Part shown: one piece after another, positions 25,445 to 34,413 of the stretch
How the letters are laid out: each line of letters starts with the position of its first letter
How positions within the stretch are numbered: position 1 is the stretch's first letter
Origin: MGBC163016 sp910588905
Lineage (GTDB): Bacteria; Actinomycetota; Coriobacteriia; Coriobacteriales; Eggerthellaceae
Direction: 5' to 3'
Length of the DNA stretch: 64,000 nucleotides
Assembly: GCA_948616985.1 (NCBI GenBank)
Contig: CAPGDO010000007.1
Location: 1 to 64,000 of the forward strand
The notes under the pieces: model-generated
Database searches by the model: none
The model's input: only the letters and a program-made list of their open reading frames with translations
What the model was told of the DNA's origin: nothing
Position numbers and translations under genes: made by a program

Positions 25445-26581
25445 TCAGTGAGACCCCCCCCGGAAAGTGTTTACCGGGTGGAACAATTCGCGGTAGAGCG
25501 CGTCCATACTCTCCACGGTCTTCTGCGCGTCTATGTGCTTCATGCTGCCGCGCCACGATTGATAGGCGGCGTAGGCCTGCTCCTCCGTCATTGCCCCGCG
25601 CCCTACCAGCTTGGCCATGGCCTTCAACTTCCGGCGCATCTTCGTGATGGAGGAGCGGCATGGCTTCACGACCACCTTGCCGGTCTCGGAGTAGAAGAAC
25701 CGCTTCTTGAGGAAGGTGAAGCCACGGGACAGCTTCACGATGCGCGTCTTCTTGGTGTTCAGCCTCATGCCCCTGGCGGCGCACAGCGCCTCGATGCAGC
25801 CCAGCACCGTCTGCAGGTGCTCCTTGCTCGTGTGGATGGCGTAGAGGTCATCCATGTAGCGGCCATAGGCCTCAACGCCGCAGCACTCGGTGACGAAGTG
25901 GTCGATCGGGTTGAGATAGGCCACCGCATGTATCTGGTTCGGCTCGTCTCCGAGGCCGAGGCCAACCTCCCCCTGCCGGTCTACGAAATGGGTGCCCAGC
26001 GCCTTGAGGCGCGGGTCATCGAACTGCTCAAGTATCTCCTTGGCATGCTCGTGGTCGATGCTCGCGAAGTATTTGGAGATGTCCACGAGCAGGATGTAGC
26101 CGTCGGTTCCGTGCTTTCGGAAGTGCCTGGCCATGTGGTGCTTCACGTGTTGGATGGCGTAGAGGGTGCCGCGCCCCTTCACGTTGGCGTAGTTGTTCGC
26201 GATGAGGGTGGGCACCACGGCGGGCACCAGTGCGTTTTGGCAATATGATTTCTTGATCACCCGCTCGTATATCTTCACGGCGGAGATTTCGCGGCGCACG
26301 CCCTGCTCGTATATAACGAAGTCGTTGGTCGGCCGGCAGAAGTCCACGCCGTTGAGGATGTCGGCGCGCGCCTTGGTAATGTTCCGCAGGATGTGCACGA
26401 GGTAGGTCTGTATGCTCGCCTTCCACTTTACGTTGCGGCCGCACTGCTTGGCGGCGATGTAGAGGGCGTTGGGGTCGGCTATGCGCTCAAGGGTGCAGTT
26501 CCTCACGCGCTCGGCTCGCTTCGCCGCGCGTTTCTCCTCGCGCCTCTTGCGCCTTGCCGCACGTCTTTCCTCGGAGTTCAT
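25445..26581 (-). CDS. DGR reverse transcriptase
   Basis: A 378-residue reverse transcriptase. The basic N-terminus is followed by palm and finger motifs: LVDISKYFASID (165-176) with the first catalytic Asp, GLGDEPNQ (209-216), which stands where DGR enzymes carry a GxxxSQ-like motif, and the catalytic YMDD (242-245). LNTKKTRIV follows. No maturase or endonuclease domain is present, unlike group II intron enzymes. It copies the template RNA with errors at adenines and helps replace VR. The ATG at 26581 is chosen over an upstream TTG; neither has a strong ribosome site. Confidence 0.93.
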   Translation of the reverse strand: MNSEERRAARRKRREEKRAAKRAERVRNCTLERIADPNALYIAAKQCGRNVKWKASIQTYLVHILRNITKARADILNGVDFCRPTNDFVIYEQGVRREISAVKIYERVIKKSYCQNALVPAVVPTLIANNYANVKGRGTLYAIQHVKHHMARHFRKHGTDGYILLVDISKYFASIDHEHAKEILEQFDDPRLKALGTHFVDRQGEVGLGLGDEPNQIHAVAYLNPIDHFVTECCGVEAYGRYMDDLYAIHTSKEHLQTVLGCIEALCAARGMRLNTKKTRIVKLSRGFTFLKKRFFYSETGKVVVKPCRSSITKMRRKLKAMAKLVGRGAMTEEQAYAAYQSWRGSMKHIDAQKTVESMDALYRELFHPVNTFRGGSH

Positions 26582-26792
26582 GAGTGCGCCCCGCACGGCT
26601 CCCAATGGAGCGTTCTGCCAGCCGCTTGAAGGGTCGGCATGAAACGGCGCGGAACGTCCAACGCACCGCCATGCAAGCAGCGTCCGCCGCCCTCCGCGAG
26701 GCGCTTATTGACGGGGGTGACCCCGAAGGTTGCGCATCCCTTCCTCTTTGGCACAGCGTTCGCAAAGCTACTAGGACGGGCCGTAAGTGAAT

Positions 26793-26906
26793 CAGGGCGC
26801 CACACCGATCGTGCCATTCGAGCACGTATTGTTGTTGGCATTGCCGTTGGCGTTGGCGTAGCACGCGTTGGTCGAGTTGAGGCCCGACACGCAGCGCAGC
26901 CACACG
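26793..26906 (-). repeat. DGR template repeat (TR)
   Basis: A 114-bp stretch identical to 27610-27723, lying between avd and the reverse transcriptase gene as in standard DGR cassettes. Read on the minus strand it is rich in AAC and AAT triplets, the classic mutable positions. No gene uses it. The 358-bp gap 26582-26939 holds this repeat, about 210 bp of spacer toward the RT gene, and no convincing ORF. Confidence 0.95.
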
Positions 26907-26939
26907 TTAGACGAACTTGCGACGCGCAACCTGCGGCCA

Positions 26940-27491
26940 TTATAGCCGCACCCCGCTCTGCATGGCCACGAGGTCCCGTAGGCGCTGCGCTTCCGCCTCG
27001 GCAGCGGCCAACTTGCCCTCAGCGTCTTCCTTTCCGATCAGCTTCACGCCGTTCTTCGCGCCTTGCAGAAGGTCGATCTCCTCGTCAAGGAGTTCCAGCA
27101 GGCGGTTGAGCTCGTTGATGTTCACGCCTGCGCCTTTGCGCGGCTTCTGCTCGCCGTCTTCCGTTTCCGCAGGCTTCGCCGGCCCTTGGCGCACCTCGAT
27201 CAGGCAAGCGATGATGTCATAGAGCGCGTTGGCGTCTCCCATGGCAAGGGCGAGGTGCTTCTTGCGCTCGATCACGCCCCAGGACGTATTGGGGTAGAAC
27301 GCATCCGACCGCTCGATGTTCTCGACCATCGAGAGGGCTGCGTTGCACATGGGAACGCCGAAGGTGAAGCGGTACGACTTCGGCACCACGCTCTCCTTGT
27401 GGGCAAGCCGCGCGGTTTCCGCGTAGATGGCCTGCGCCTTGATGAAGAACTCCATGCGCGAGAGGCTGCGCTTCCTTGCCAGCACTGTCAT
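26940..27491 (-). CDS. avd: DGR accessory variability determinant (Avd-like four-helix protein)
   Basis: A 183-residue helical, basic protein. The first half has the Avd/four-helix-bundle pattern: MEFFIKAQAIYAETARLAHK, VVPKSYRFTFGVPMCNAALS, MVENIERSDAFYPN and ERKKHLALAMGDANALYDII. The second half (INELNRLLELLDEEIDLLQG and on) is an added coiled-coil tail. Avd forms a pentameric barrel that binds the reverse transcriptase and the template RNA. The start at 27491 has GGAGG 6 nt upstream; an earlier ATG lacks one. It stands between VR and TR. Confidence 0.88.
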   Translation of the reverse strand: MTVLARKRSLSRMEFFIKAQAIYAETARLAHKESVVPKSYRFTFGVPMCNAALSMVENIERSDAFYPNTSWGVIERKKHLALAMGDANALYDIIACLIEVRQGPAKPAETEDGEQKPRKGAGVNINELNRLLELLDEEIDLLQGAKNGVKLIGKEDAEGKLAAAEAEAQRLRDLVAMQSGVRL

Positions 27492-27523
27492 CGGGGACCT
27501 CCAAAAAATGAAAAATTGCAACG

Positions 27524-27568
27524 ACCCGCTTCGCGGGTAAAGACCAGAGGCCGCGCGAGGCGGCCTCT
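27524..27568 (-). terminator. Two hairpins between the variable protein gene and avd
   Basis: AGAGGCCGC and GCGGCCTCT (27546-27568) form a 9-bp stem; ACCCGC and GCGGGT (27524-27538) a second, followed on the minus strand by T-rich sequence up to the avd start. They may cut expression of avd, TR and the reverse transcriptase relative to the tail genes. Confidence 0.6.
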
Positions 27569-27584
27569 GTAAAGTATAAGGTAC

Positions 27585-27599
27585 GGCTGATTCTCAGCC
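27585..27599. promoter_or_regulatory. Short hairpin just downstream of VR
   Basis: GGCTGA-TTC-TCAGCC includes the stop codon of the variable protein and lies 10 bp beyond the end of VR. In phage BPP-1 a hairpin or cruciform right after VR promotes mutagenic homing. The position matches, but the stem here is only 6 bp. Confidence 0.6.
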
Positions 27600-28544
27600 T
27601 ATGAGGAAGCAGGGCGCCACACCGATCGTGCCATTCGAGCACGTATTGTTGTTGGCATTGCCGTTGGCGTTGGCGTAGCACGCGTTGGTCGAGTTGAGGC
27701 CCGACACGCAGCGCAGCCACACGGAAGACCTTGCTCCGTCGGGGGTGCGGAAGATGCGGTCACTTGGCGTCTCGAAGATGGGCAGCTTCGAGACCATGGC
27801 GCTGCCGTATCGGCTGCCCCAGTAGAAGCAGCCGTACATTTCGCCCTCGTCGGGAAGCCACAGGCGCCCGATGTTCTTCCACGACCACGTGGTGGAATCG
27901 GTCAGCTTCGAGGATGCGCTGTAGCGGTGCTCCATGAGGGCGATGCGCTCCTTCATCACGGCGCGCACCTCGGCGGGGAACTTGGGGAGCAGCGTGTTGG
28001 TGAGGTAGCGGTACACGTTGCTGGCGAGGTAGGGGTTAGGCTCCGCAGCCGTTCCGTTGTTGTCGTTGGTGGTGTTCCACTGGACGCGCTCAGGGAAGGC
28101 GAGGTTCGGAACCATGAGGAGGCTTGGGCCTTGCTCATGGTCGCCGCAGTCGCGGTCGTAGTCGAACGCTCCAATTCTGTAGTTGTAGGTGTTGGATTCG
28201 ACCTGCAGGGGCACGTAGTCGCGATGGCGGAGGCCTGCGTATGCCTTCTTTCCCACGCTGCCGCTGAGGTCAACGCGGTCGGCAAGGTACTCCCATGCGT
28301 TCGCGTAGCCGTTGGCGATCTCGTCCTCGAACAGCACCTCGATATTGCGGCCCTCGAACGTGTTGTTCGCCTGCTGGGTGTTCAGCAGGATGGGGCCGCC
28401 ACGGAAGTCCTCGTCCACTTCCTCAAGCGCCAGAATCTTGCGCTCCTGCTCGTCAATGAGCGCCCGCGCCTGAGAGTCCACGATCTCTCGCTTCTCGCGA
28501 ACGCCCTCGGCGTTGATGAATGACAAGCTGTTTACCTGTGCCAT
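27594..28544 (-). CDS. DGR variable protein; tail-tip receptor-binding protein with C-type-lectin-like end
   Basis: A 316-residue protein. A helical N-terminus (SQARALIDEQERKILALEE) probably attaches to the tail tip. The long middle has GDHEQGPSLLMVPNLAFPE, VRYSASS-like MEHRYSASSKL, and GRLWLPDEGEMYGC, as in phage DGR target proteins. The end is the lectin-like core SSVWLRCVSGLNSTNAC followed by an Asn-rich run and GVAPCFLIG. Many Asn residues (AAC, AAT codons) form the variable ligand-binding surface. The start at 28544 has GGAGAG upstream. It likely decides which cell surface the phage binds. Confidence 0.9.
   Translation of the reverse strand: MAQVNSLSFINAEGVREKREIVDSQARALIDEQERKILALEEVDEDFRGGPILLNTQQANNTFEGRNIEVLFEDEIANGYANAWEYLADRVDLSGSVGKKAYAGLRHRDYVPLQVESNTYNYRIGAFDYDRDCGDHEQGPSLLMVPNLAFPERVQWNTTNDNNGTAAEPNPYLASNVYRYLTNTLLPKFPAEVRAVMKERIALMEHRYSASSKLTDSTTWSWKNIGRLWLPDEGEMYGCFYWGSRYGSAMVSKLPIFETPSDRIFRTPDGARSSVWLRCVSGLNSTNACYANANGNANNNTCSNGTIGVAPCFLIG
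27610..27723 (-). repeat. DGR variable repeat (VR)
   Basis: Codes for about residues 275-312 of the variable protein. It is the same as TR at all 114 positions, including about 23 adenines on the coding strand. VR begins at the conserved VWLR segment and ends at GVAPC, where VR and TR diverge. Confidence 0.95.
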
Positions 28545-28548
28545 GTTA

Positions 28549-29235
28549 CTACTCTCCAATCATTAGGGTGAAGGTTTCCTCGTCCATGCTGGCCGCCTTG
28601 AAGATGGCGGTCTCATCGTCTTCGTAGCCGGCCACGTCGAAGGACGCATACAGCACGTCCATGACCGCCCAGATGTCACCGCTCTCGCGGGTGAGGCGGT
28701 TGGTCAGCTGCCCGATGGCCTCCATCACGGAGTCCATATCGAAGCCTGCGGAGTGAATCGCGTCGATGATGGCCTGCGCCTCGCGCGCGAGCACCAGCGC
28801 CTGCGCGATGGTCTCGTCAATGTCCCGGCATGCGCTGAGCACCTTCCAGAGAACGTCCTCGGTGACTTCGGGCAGAAGCGTGTCGTACACGTCGCCGCTC
28901 TCGTTGATTAGGAAGGGGCGCTCCATCTTCTGGGTGACGATGCGCTGCTCGTCTCCGAGGTAGCCGATGATGGTGACAAAGAGCCGCCCTTGTGTGAGCA
29001 GCACGTTGGCCGGAATCTCGCACTGGCCGGATGTGACCTCGATGGGGTTGCTGCGCTCGCCGTCGGCGGCGTTGACGAAGATGGCCACGATGTCGGTCAT
29101 GTAGTCCCATTCGTCATCCCATGCGACGCGCAGCACGTCGCCGCGCACGCAGTTCTGCACCCATCGGTCGTTGCGCGGGTAGGTTATCTTTCGGTCCACG
29201 ATGCGCACGTCGTGGGTTCTTGCGTTTCTAGACAT
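28549..29235 (-). CDS. Baseplate upper protein-like (BppU N-terminal type) structural protein
   Basis: A 228-residue protein with a beta-sandwich N-terminal domain (RVAWDDEWDYMTDIVAIFVN, GQCEIPANVLLTQGRLFVTI and IVTQKMERPFLI) like BppU domains that link receptor-binding proteins to the baseplate, then helical segments with heptads. It directly precedes the variable protein, so it is the likely adaptor holding it on the tail tip. Confidence 0.75.
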   Translation of the reverse strand: MSRNARTHDVRIVDRKITYPRNDRWVQNCVRGDVLRVAWDDEWDYMTDIVAIFVNAADGERSNPIEVTSGQCEIPANVLLTQGRLFVTIIGYLGDEQRIVTQKMERPFLINESGDVYDTLLPEVTEDVLWKVLSACRDIDETIAQALVLAREAQAIIDAIHSAGFDMDSVMEAIGQLTNRLTRESGDIWAVMDVLYASFDVAGYEDDETAIFKAASMDEETFTLMIGE

Positions 29236-29246
29236 GCCCTTCCTTC

Positions 29247-30413
29247 CTATAGTCCGAGCATCTTCTCAAGCTGTGCCACCTTGGATGCTAGGGCTGCTGT
29301 CGCTTGGGATGACTGCTTCGCTGTGGAATTGCCGAAGTCCACGCTTGAGGCGTGCGGCTCGTTGATGTCGATGGTCTGCTTGATAATCTCAAGAGGCTCA
29401 TCCAAGCCCACCAGGTGGTTGCGGCACGGGTACCAGTCCAGCAGGCTCAGCTCGTCGGGCGCCTTGTCGATGAGCGAGAGGTCGTAGACGCTCACGGCTG
29501 CGGAGTGGGGGAATCGGTTGTTCTCGGCGAGCCACGAGCGCGCGGCGCTCAGCAGGTTGGCTGGCTGGGTCACGTCATCCCAGGTCTGCGTTCCTTCGAG
29601 GATGCCGTACTTCGCAAGCGCATCGGCATCGTCGATGTATTGGCGCCCTCCGTTGACACTGGCCACCGTGATGCGGTCCTCGCTGTCTTCCAGCTTCGCC
29701 CCCAGCGGGTAGAGGCGCGTGATGACTTGGGTGGGGTCCTCGTCCATGGAGACGCTGGCCATGTTGCGCGCCACTTCCACGGGTGTCTCGCGGTCGCGCC
29801 CCAGCTTCTTGCTGTAGTCCAGATAGAGCAGGCCGTCTGCCTCGTTGCGGCGCACACGCATCTCCCCGCCGAACACGTCCACCAGCTTGCCGAACAGGGT
29901 CTCGCGCGTGGTATCGCGCTGCAGCCCCTTGTACACGCCGCCGGTGGTCTCGTAGGTCACGAGGTCAACGTTGCCGCGATAGACCCGCTTGTGCGGTTCC
30001 ACGCGCTCGTTGTGGCGCGCGAGCACGTAGTCGATGAACTCTTGCAGGCCGGTGCGCCCGTTGCCTCCCGACCACTGGCGCTCCGCCAGGTACGGCTGGG
30101 CCGAATCGCATAGGTACGCCTCCACGCCCTCGCAGAGCACCGCCTTGGATATGAGGCCGTTGCCGTCCATGGAGCCTGGCGCCTTCACGACGCGCCCATC
30201 GAAGTCCAGGCGGCCGGTCTTGCCGTTGCGCACCTGGATGGTGGTGGTCATGCTATCAAGGAGCGCATAGCCCGGATTGTCCGGGTAGATCGTGAAGGCC
30301 ATGCTGTCGATGGCGTTGCGCTCCTTCGAGATTTGAGCGCCGGCGATGCGCTCGTAGCGGTCGTGGATGTTGACCGATTCGCTGCCGTTGGTGATGGTGA
30401 CCGTGTAGAGCAT
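29247..30413 (-). CDS. Tail-associated protein (Tal/phage endopeptidase tail type)
   Basis: A 388-residue tail protein with the fold order of gp27/gp29-like hub proteins: an early domain TVTITNGSESVNIHDRYERI, DSMAFTIYPDNPG, then RETLFGKLVDVFGGEMRVRR, ITRLYPLGAK, and a late MLGL coiled end. It forms the tip cap below the distal tail ring. No lysozyme or peptidase domain is fused to it. The start overlaps the Dit stop (TAATG-type). Confidence 0.85.
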   Translation of the reverse strand: MLYTVTITNGSESVNIHDRYERIAGAQISKERNAIDSMAFTIYPDNPGYALLDSMTTTIQVRNGKTGRLDFDGRVVKAPGSMDGNGLISKAVLCEGVEAYLCDSAQPYLAERQWSGGNGRTGLQEFIDYVLARHNERVEPHKRVYRGNVDLVTYETTGGVYKGLQRDTTRETLFGKLVDVFGGEMRVRRNEADGLLYLDYSKKLGRDRETPVEVARNMASVSMDEDPTQVITRLYPLGAKLEDSEDRITVASVNGGRQYIDDADALAKYGILEGTQTWDDVTQPANLLSAARSWLAENNRFPHSAAVSVYDLSLIDKAPDELSLLDWYPCRNHLVGLDEPLEIIKQTIDINEPHASSVDFGNSTAKQSSQATAALASKVAQLEKMLGL

Positions 30414-31051
30414 TACATGCGCTCCTCGAACCAGCGGATGAGCGCGGGGCCTCCGTCCACCTCGATCTCCACCATGCCCGCCTCAAGGCAGAGGCTCGTC
30501 ACCTGCTCCTTGCGGACCGTGGCGCTCTCGCCTCCCACGGTAATCGTCGCCCAGTCGCGCAGCGGCTTGGCAGTCAGGCGCACGGCCCTGCCCTCGTTGA
30601 TGACGTAGTTGGTGCCGACCTCAAGCGTGGCGGTGCTCTCATCGTCGGCAACCATGAAGGGGTACAGGTCGAAGGTGGCGGTCACCGTCGCGCGCACTCC
30701 GCTCTTGGCGTGCTCCCATTTGGTGGATGTGCAGCTGCCGTGGTTGTGAAACTCCTCGAACATGCTGTCGCGGATGTCCGTGTTGCAGATGCCGGAGAGC
30801 CATTCGATAAACTCGCGCACGCCCTCCATCAGCTCGCTGATGCCCTTGAAGTCCTTGGCGAAGGTGTACTCGATGGACTTCTCGCCGTAGAACGGCTCGC
30901 CGTATACGCCGGTGTAGTCGAGCGAGCCGTTCGCGTAGGGCACGGTCACCTTGGTGGTGCGCAGCTGCGGCGGTGTCTCAACTCTGTCGATGAGCCGCCA
31001 CCCGAAGTCATCCAGGGAGTGATAGCCCGCTACGCTGATGCCGTGGTTCAT
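30413..31051 (-). CDS. Distal tail protein (Dit-like)
   Basis: A 212-residue protein that stands where Dit genes stand, right after the tape measure. It has the early SVAGYHSLDDFGWRLIDR, VTVPYANGSLDYTG and EKSIEYTFAKDFK segments, and beta-rich second half ending in the RALIRW-like WFEER. It probably forms the hexameric ring joining tail tube and tip. It overlaps the tape-measure stop by 4 bp. Confidence 0.85.
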   Translation of the reverse strand: MNHGISVAGYHSLDDFGWRLIDRVETPPQLRTTKVTVPYANGSLDYTGVYGEPFYGEKSIEYTFAKDFKGISELMEGVREFIEWLSGICNTDIRDSMFEEFHNHGSCTSTKWEHAKSGVRATVTATFDLYPFMVADDESTATLEVGTNYVINEGRAVRLTAKPLRDWATITVGGESATVRKEQVTSLCLEAGMVEIEVDGGPALIRWFEERM

Positions 31052-33747
31052 ATCGCCAGTCCTCTCCTCGCGTTGTTGTATCTGCTGCCGTTGATCTGGT
31101 CGAGGTACGGCGCAAGCGCCTCGCCCAGGGTCTTGCCGTCGATCTTGAGCACCGTCTGGCCGAAGCCTGCCGCCATGAGGGCGGCGACGATGGCGGAGGC
31201 GAACTCCTCAGGAGACGGGAACGCCATGTTCTCGGAGACCGCCTGCGCAAACGGGAGCATATGCTTGCCGTCGCGCGGAACCACGAACTCGGTGCCCGCC
31301 TCGCCCACGCCGATGATGCTGGCGCCGTTGAACATGCCGCCCGTCGCATACCACTCGATCGAGAGCGAGGGAATGGAACCCTTGAGGAGGTCCCCGATCT
31401 GCCAGCCCGCCGGCGAGATGGCGAAGTGCGGAAGGTTGATGTGCGGCAGCTGGATGTGGAAGTTCGAGAAGAACCCCTTGATGGTGTCGATGATGCCACC
31501 CACTGTGTTCTTCGCCGTCTCGATGGGGTTGGTGATGGCTTCCCTCACGCTGTTGAAGATGCCCAGCACGGTGCCGACTAGGCTGTTGAAGGTGCTGGTG
31601 ATGTTGTTCCAGATTCCATTGACCACCCCGCCGATGTTTGAGCTGATGGCGTTCCAAATGCTGCTGGCCACGCTGAACACGCTGTTCCAGATGGAGGCCC
31701 ATACGTTGTAGATGCCCGTGAGCACGCTGCTGATGATCGAGGTGAGCGCGTTGAACACGTTGGCCCCAGCTTGCAGGATGCCGTTCACGATGCTCTCGAA
31801 TATCTGCTTGATGCCGCTCCATACCGCACCCCAGTCGCCGCTGATGATGCCGGTGACCACTTGGATGATGCCCTGGATTACGCCCATGACCGTGTTCACG
31901 GTGTTGCTGATGTTGTCCCAGATGGCCGTGAACACCGAGGAGATAAGCCCCCACGCGCCATCCCACGCAGCTTGGATGACGGGCATGACCGCGCCGATGA
32001 TTGTCTGGATGACCTGCATGCCGGCCTGCACGATGGGGGCAATCTGCTCCCAGGCGCTCGTCACGTTTGCCACGATGGCATCCCAGAGGCCGGCGAACAG
32101 CGTCTGGAACTCTTGGAACTTGCTCACCAGCGGGGTGATGACGTTGGCCATCACCCAGTCGGCCAGGGGCTGGACCGCGGCCTTCACGGCATCCCACACG
32201 CCGATCCAGAAGTTGCGGAACTCCTCGGAGGTGTTCCAGAGGTACAGGAACGCCGCCACGAGCGCGCCGATGAGCGTGATGACGATGCCGATGGGGTTCA
32301 GCTTCATGGTGCCGTTGAGCAGCTTGGTGGCATTGTCCACCAGAGCGGTGGCCGCTGCCCGCGCCTTCTCTGCCACGGTCACCGCGAGCGAGTAACCCTC
32401 GTACGCAAGGAGCGCGCCGCCTGCCGCAGCGAGCACGGGCACCATGCTCTGCACGGTGCTGGCCAGCTGCGAGAGCGGCGAGGCCGTCTCGCCGACCACG
32501 TTGCCGAACTCATCGAACTCCTGGGTGCCCGTGGTGAGCCACGCCATGAAGCCCTCGATGCCCGGCACCACCGTCCCGGTGATGAACTGCACGGCGCTGC
32601 GCAAGGGTTCCTGTAGCCCGTCGTAGATTTTGAGGCTCAGTTCCTCAAATGCCGAGTTCATAGCTGCCAGGTCTCCGCCAAGGTTGTCCGTCATCGTGGC
32701 GGCGGTCTCCTCAGCTGCGCCAGCGCATCCGTAGAGTTCGTCCCTGAATCCGACCATTTCGTCGGCTCCGGCATTGAGGAGGAGGTTAAGGCCCTTGATA
32801 CTATCAGCCGTGAAGGTGCTCTGGAGGGCTGCTGCCTTCTCAGCGTCGCCCATGCCGTTGGTGGCCTCCTGCACGTCTGCAAGAATGTCCGTGAAGTCGC
32901 GGTAGTTGCCCTCCGCGTCCATGACCGCCACCGACTGCTCGCCGATGGCGATGGCGCCGTCCTCCATCTTCGCGGTCATATCGCGGAGCACGGCGTTGAG
33001 GGCGGTGCCCGCTTCCGAACCCTTCAAGCCCTGGTTGGCCATCATGCTGATGGCGGCCGAGGTGGTCTCCACGTCCATGCCGGCCGCGTTCGCGTTTGCC
33101 GCACAGTTTTTGAAGGCCATGCCGAGGCCTTCGACTGTCGTGTTGGCATTGGCTTGCGCGTAGGCGAGAACATCGACCATGCGCGCGGTCTCGCTCGCCT
33201 CCATGTTGAAGGCGCTGAGGTAGTCGGTTACGAGGTCGGAGGCCGCCGCCAGTTCCATCTCGCCGGCCTGGGCCAGGGTGAGCACGGATCCGACGCCCGC
33301 GAGCATCTGCTCGGTGTCCCATCCTGCGAGCGCCATATAACCGAGTGCATCAGCCGCCTGCGATGCGCTGAACGTGGTGGACGCACCGAGTTCGCGAGCC
33401 TTCGCCTCAAGCGTGGCCAGATCGTCGCCGGTCGCGCCGGAGAGCGCGCTCACCTTGCTCATGGAGGTCTCGAAGGTCTGGCCGATCTCCACGACCTCGG
33501 AGCAGAAGTCCTTGACCGCGCCGGCAGCCACGGCGATGCCCGCAGTTGCGAGGTTGGCGAGGATTCCCTTGAGTACCGTGAAGCCGTCCCCCGACTTCTT
33601 GGCGGCGCTCTCGCCGTCCTTCACGCCCTGCCAGTTGAGGGAGCCGTCCGCCTTCTTGATGTCCTCAAGGCTGACGGTGATCTTCTTTGCGCCCGAAACG
33701 ACGCCCTTCTCGTTCAGCTTTGCGTCGATAGTTACGGTGTTGGCCAT
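31048..33747 (-). CDS. Tail tape-measure protein
   Basis: An 899-residue protein with the phage minor-tail (TP901) domain: FETSMSKVSALSGATGDDL, LGASTTFSASQAADALGYMA, GWDTEQMLAGVGSVLTLAQ. The middle has hydrophobic stretches that may span the membrane during injection, followed by long repeats of Trp-punctuated helices (VWSGIKQIFESIVNGIL and similar) over about residues 550-750. Its length sets the tail length; by the usual rule of about 1.5 A per residue the tail would be about 130 nm. Confidence 0.95.
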   Translation of the reverse strand: MANTVTIDAKLNEKGVVSGAKKITVSLEDIKKADGSLNWQGVKDGESAAKKSGDGFTVLKGILANLATAGIAVAAGAVKDFCSEVVEIGQTFETSMSKVSALSGATGDDLATLEAKARELGASTTFSASQAADALGYMALAGWDTEQMLAGVGSVLTLAQAGEMELAAASDLVTDYLSAFNMEASETARMVDVLAYAQANANTTVEGLGMAFKNCAANANAAGMDVETTSAAISMMANQGLKGSEAGTALNAVLRDMTAKMEDGAIAIGEQSVAVMDAEGNYRDFTDILADVQEATNGMGDAEKAAALQSTFTADSIKGLNLLLNAGADEMVGFRDELYGCAGAAEETAATMTDNLGGDLAAMNSAFEELSLKIYDGLQEPLRSAVQFITGTVVPGIEGFMAWLTTGTQEFDEFGNVVGETASPLSQLASTVQSMVPVLAAAGGALLAYEGYSLAVTVAEKARAAATALVDNATKLLNGTMKLNPIGIVITLIGALVAAFLYLWNTSEEFRNFWIGVWDAVKAAVQPLADWVMANVITPLVSKFQEFQTLFAGLWDAIVANVTSAWEQIAPIVQAGMQVIQTIIGAVMPVIQAAWDGAWGLISSVFTAIWDNISNTVNTVMGVIQGIIQVVTGIISGDWGAVWSGIKQIFESIVNGILQAGANVFNALTSIISSVLTGIYNVWASIWNSVFSVASSIWNAISSNIGGVVNGIWNNITSTFNSLVGTVLGIFNSVREAITNPIETAKNTVGGIIDTIKGFFSNFHIQLPHINLPHFAISPAGWQIGDLLKGSIPSLSIEWYATGGMFNGASIIGVGEAGTEFVVPRDGKHMLPFAQAVSENMAFPSPEEFASAIVAALMAAGFGQTVLKIDGKTLGEALAPYLDQINGSRYNNARRGLAI

Positions 33748-33750
33748 GGA

Positions 33751-34413
33751 TTACGCCCCTCTCTGGGCGGCGCGCTTGGCCGCTGCGAACATGTCGGCGG
33801 TCGTGTCGTTTGCGCTCAGTTCGGGATCGCGCCCCGATTGGAGGGCGAAATGCTTGCGGCGCGCCTCGAAGGCATCGCACAGGTCTCCGTTGTGCTTGTT
33901 GCGCTTCGGGGGTTTGGCCGTGCGGTAGTAGACCGCCTGCGCGAACGGCGTCTCGGCATCGGCTTCCAGCAGCATGCCTAGAAGCGAGCACATGTCGGCG
34001 TATGAGAGGGTGCCGGCCACGTCATCCCAATCGAGGCCGAAGCATTGGAGCAGCGAGGCGCGGATTCTCCCCGCGTCCTCTGTGAAGTCGAAGACCGCAT
34101 CCTCATGCTCCGAGGCGTGGCGGCCGTCGCTCGATATGTCAAGCCCGAAGGCCTCCCACACGATGTCGATGAGGAGATCCCCAAGGCGCTCGCCTGCGAT
34201 GGCCAGAGCGTCTTCGGGCTTGGGGAACAGCATGCGAATGAGGAGCGGCGCCTTCTGCTCGGGCGCAAGCTCCTCATCTTGGAACAGCTCTATGACCAGG
34301 ATGCCGTTGCGTGCTGAATCGCATACGTCAACCCGATGGCCGCCCCATTCGTAGGAACTGACGAGGCGGCCGTTTTCGGCCTTAGTCTTCCGGGTCAGGC
34401 TCGGACTGCGCAT
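33751..34413 (-). CDS. Gp15-family tail assembly protein
   Basis: A 220-residue protein like the Bacteriophage Gp15 family: ELFQDEELAPEQKAPLLIRM, an ILVIEL start, GLDWDDVAGTLSYADMCSLL. It lies between the tail chaperone and the tape measure, where other phages carry the frameshifted chaperone partner. Here the gene has its own ribosome site GGAGG before the ATG at 34413 and overlaps the upstream gene by about 32 bp, so a programmed frameshift is not needed. Confidence 0.8.
   Translation of the reverse strand: MRSPSLTRKTKAENGRLVSSYEWGGHRVDVCDSARNGILVIELFQDEELAPEQKAPLLIRMLFPKPEDALAIAGERLGDLLIDIVWEAFGLDISSDGRHASEHEDAVFDFTEDAGRIRASLLQCFGLDWDDVAGTLSYADMCSLLGMLLEADAETPFAQAVYYRTAKPPKRNKHNGDLCDAFEARRKHFALQSGRDPELSANDTTADMFAAAKRAAQRGA

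Noticed and set aside
25445..26581. Group II intron or retron reverse transcriptase
   Set aside because: No maturase or HNH domain, no intron RNA ends, and the TR/VR/Avd context is that of a DGR.
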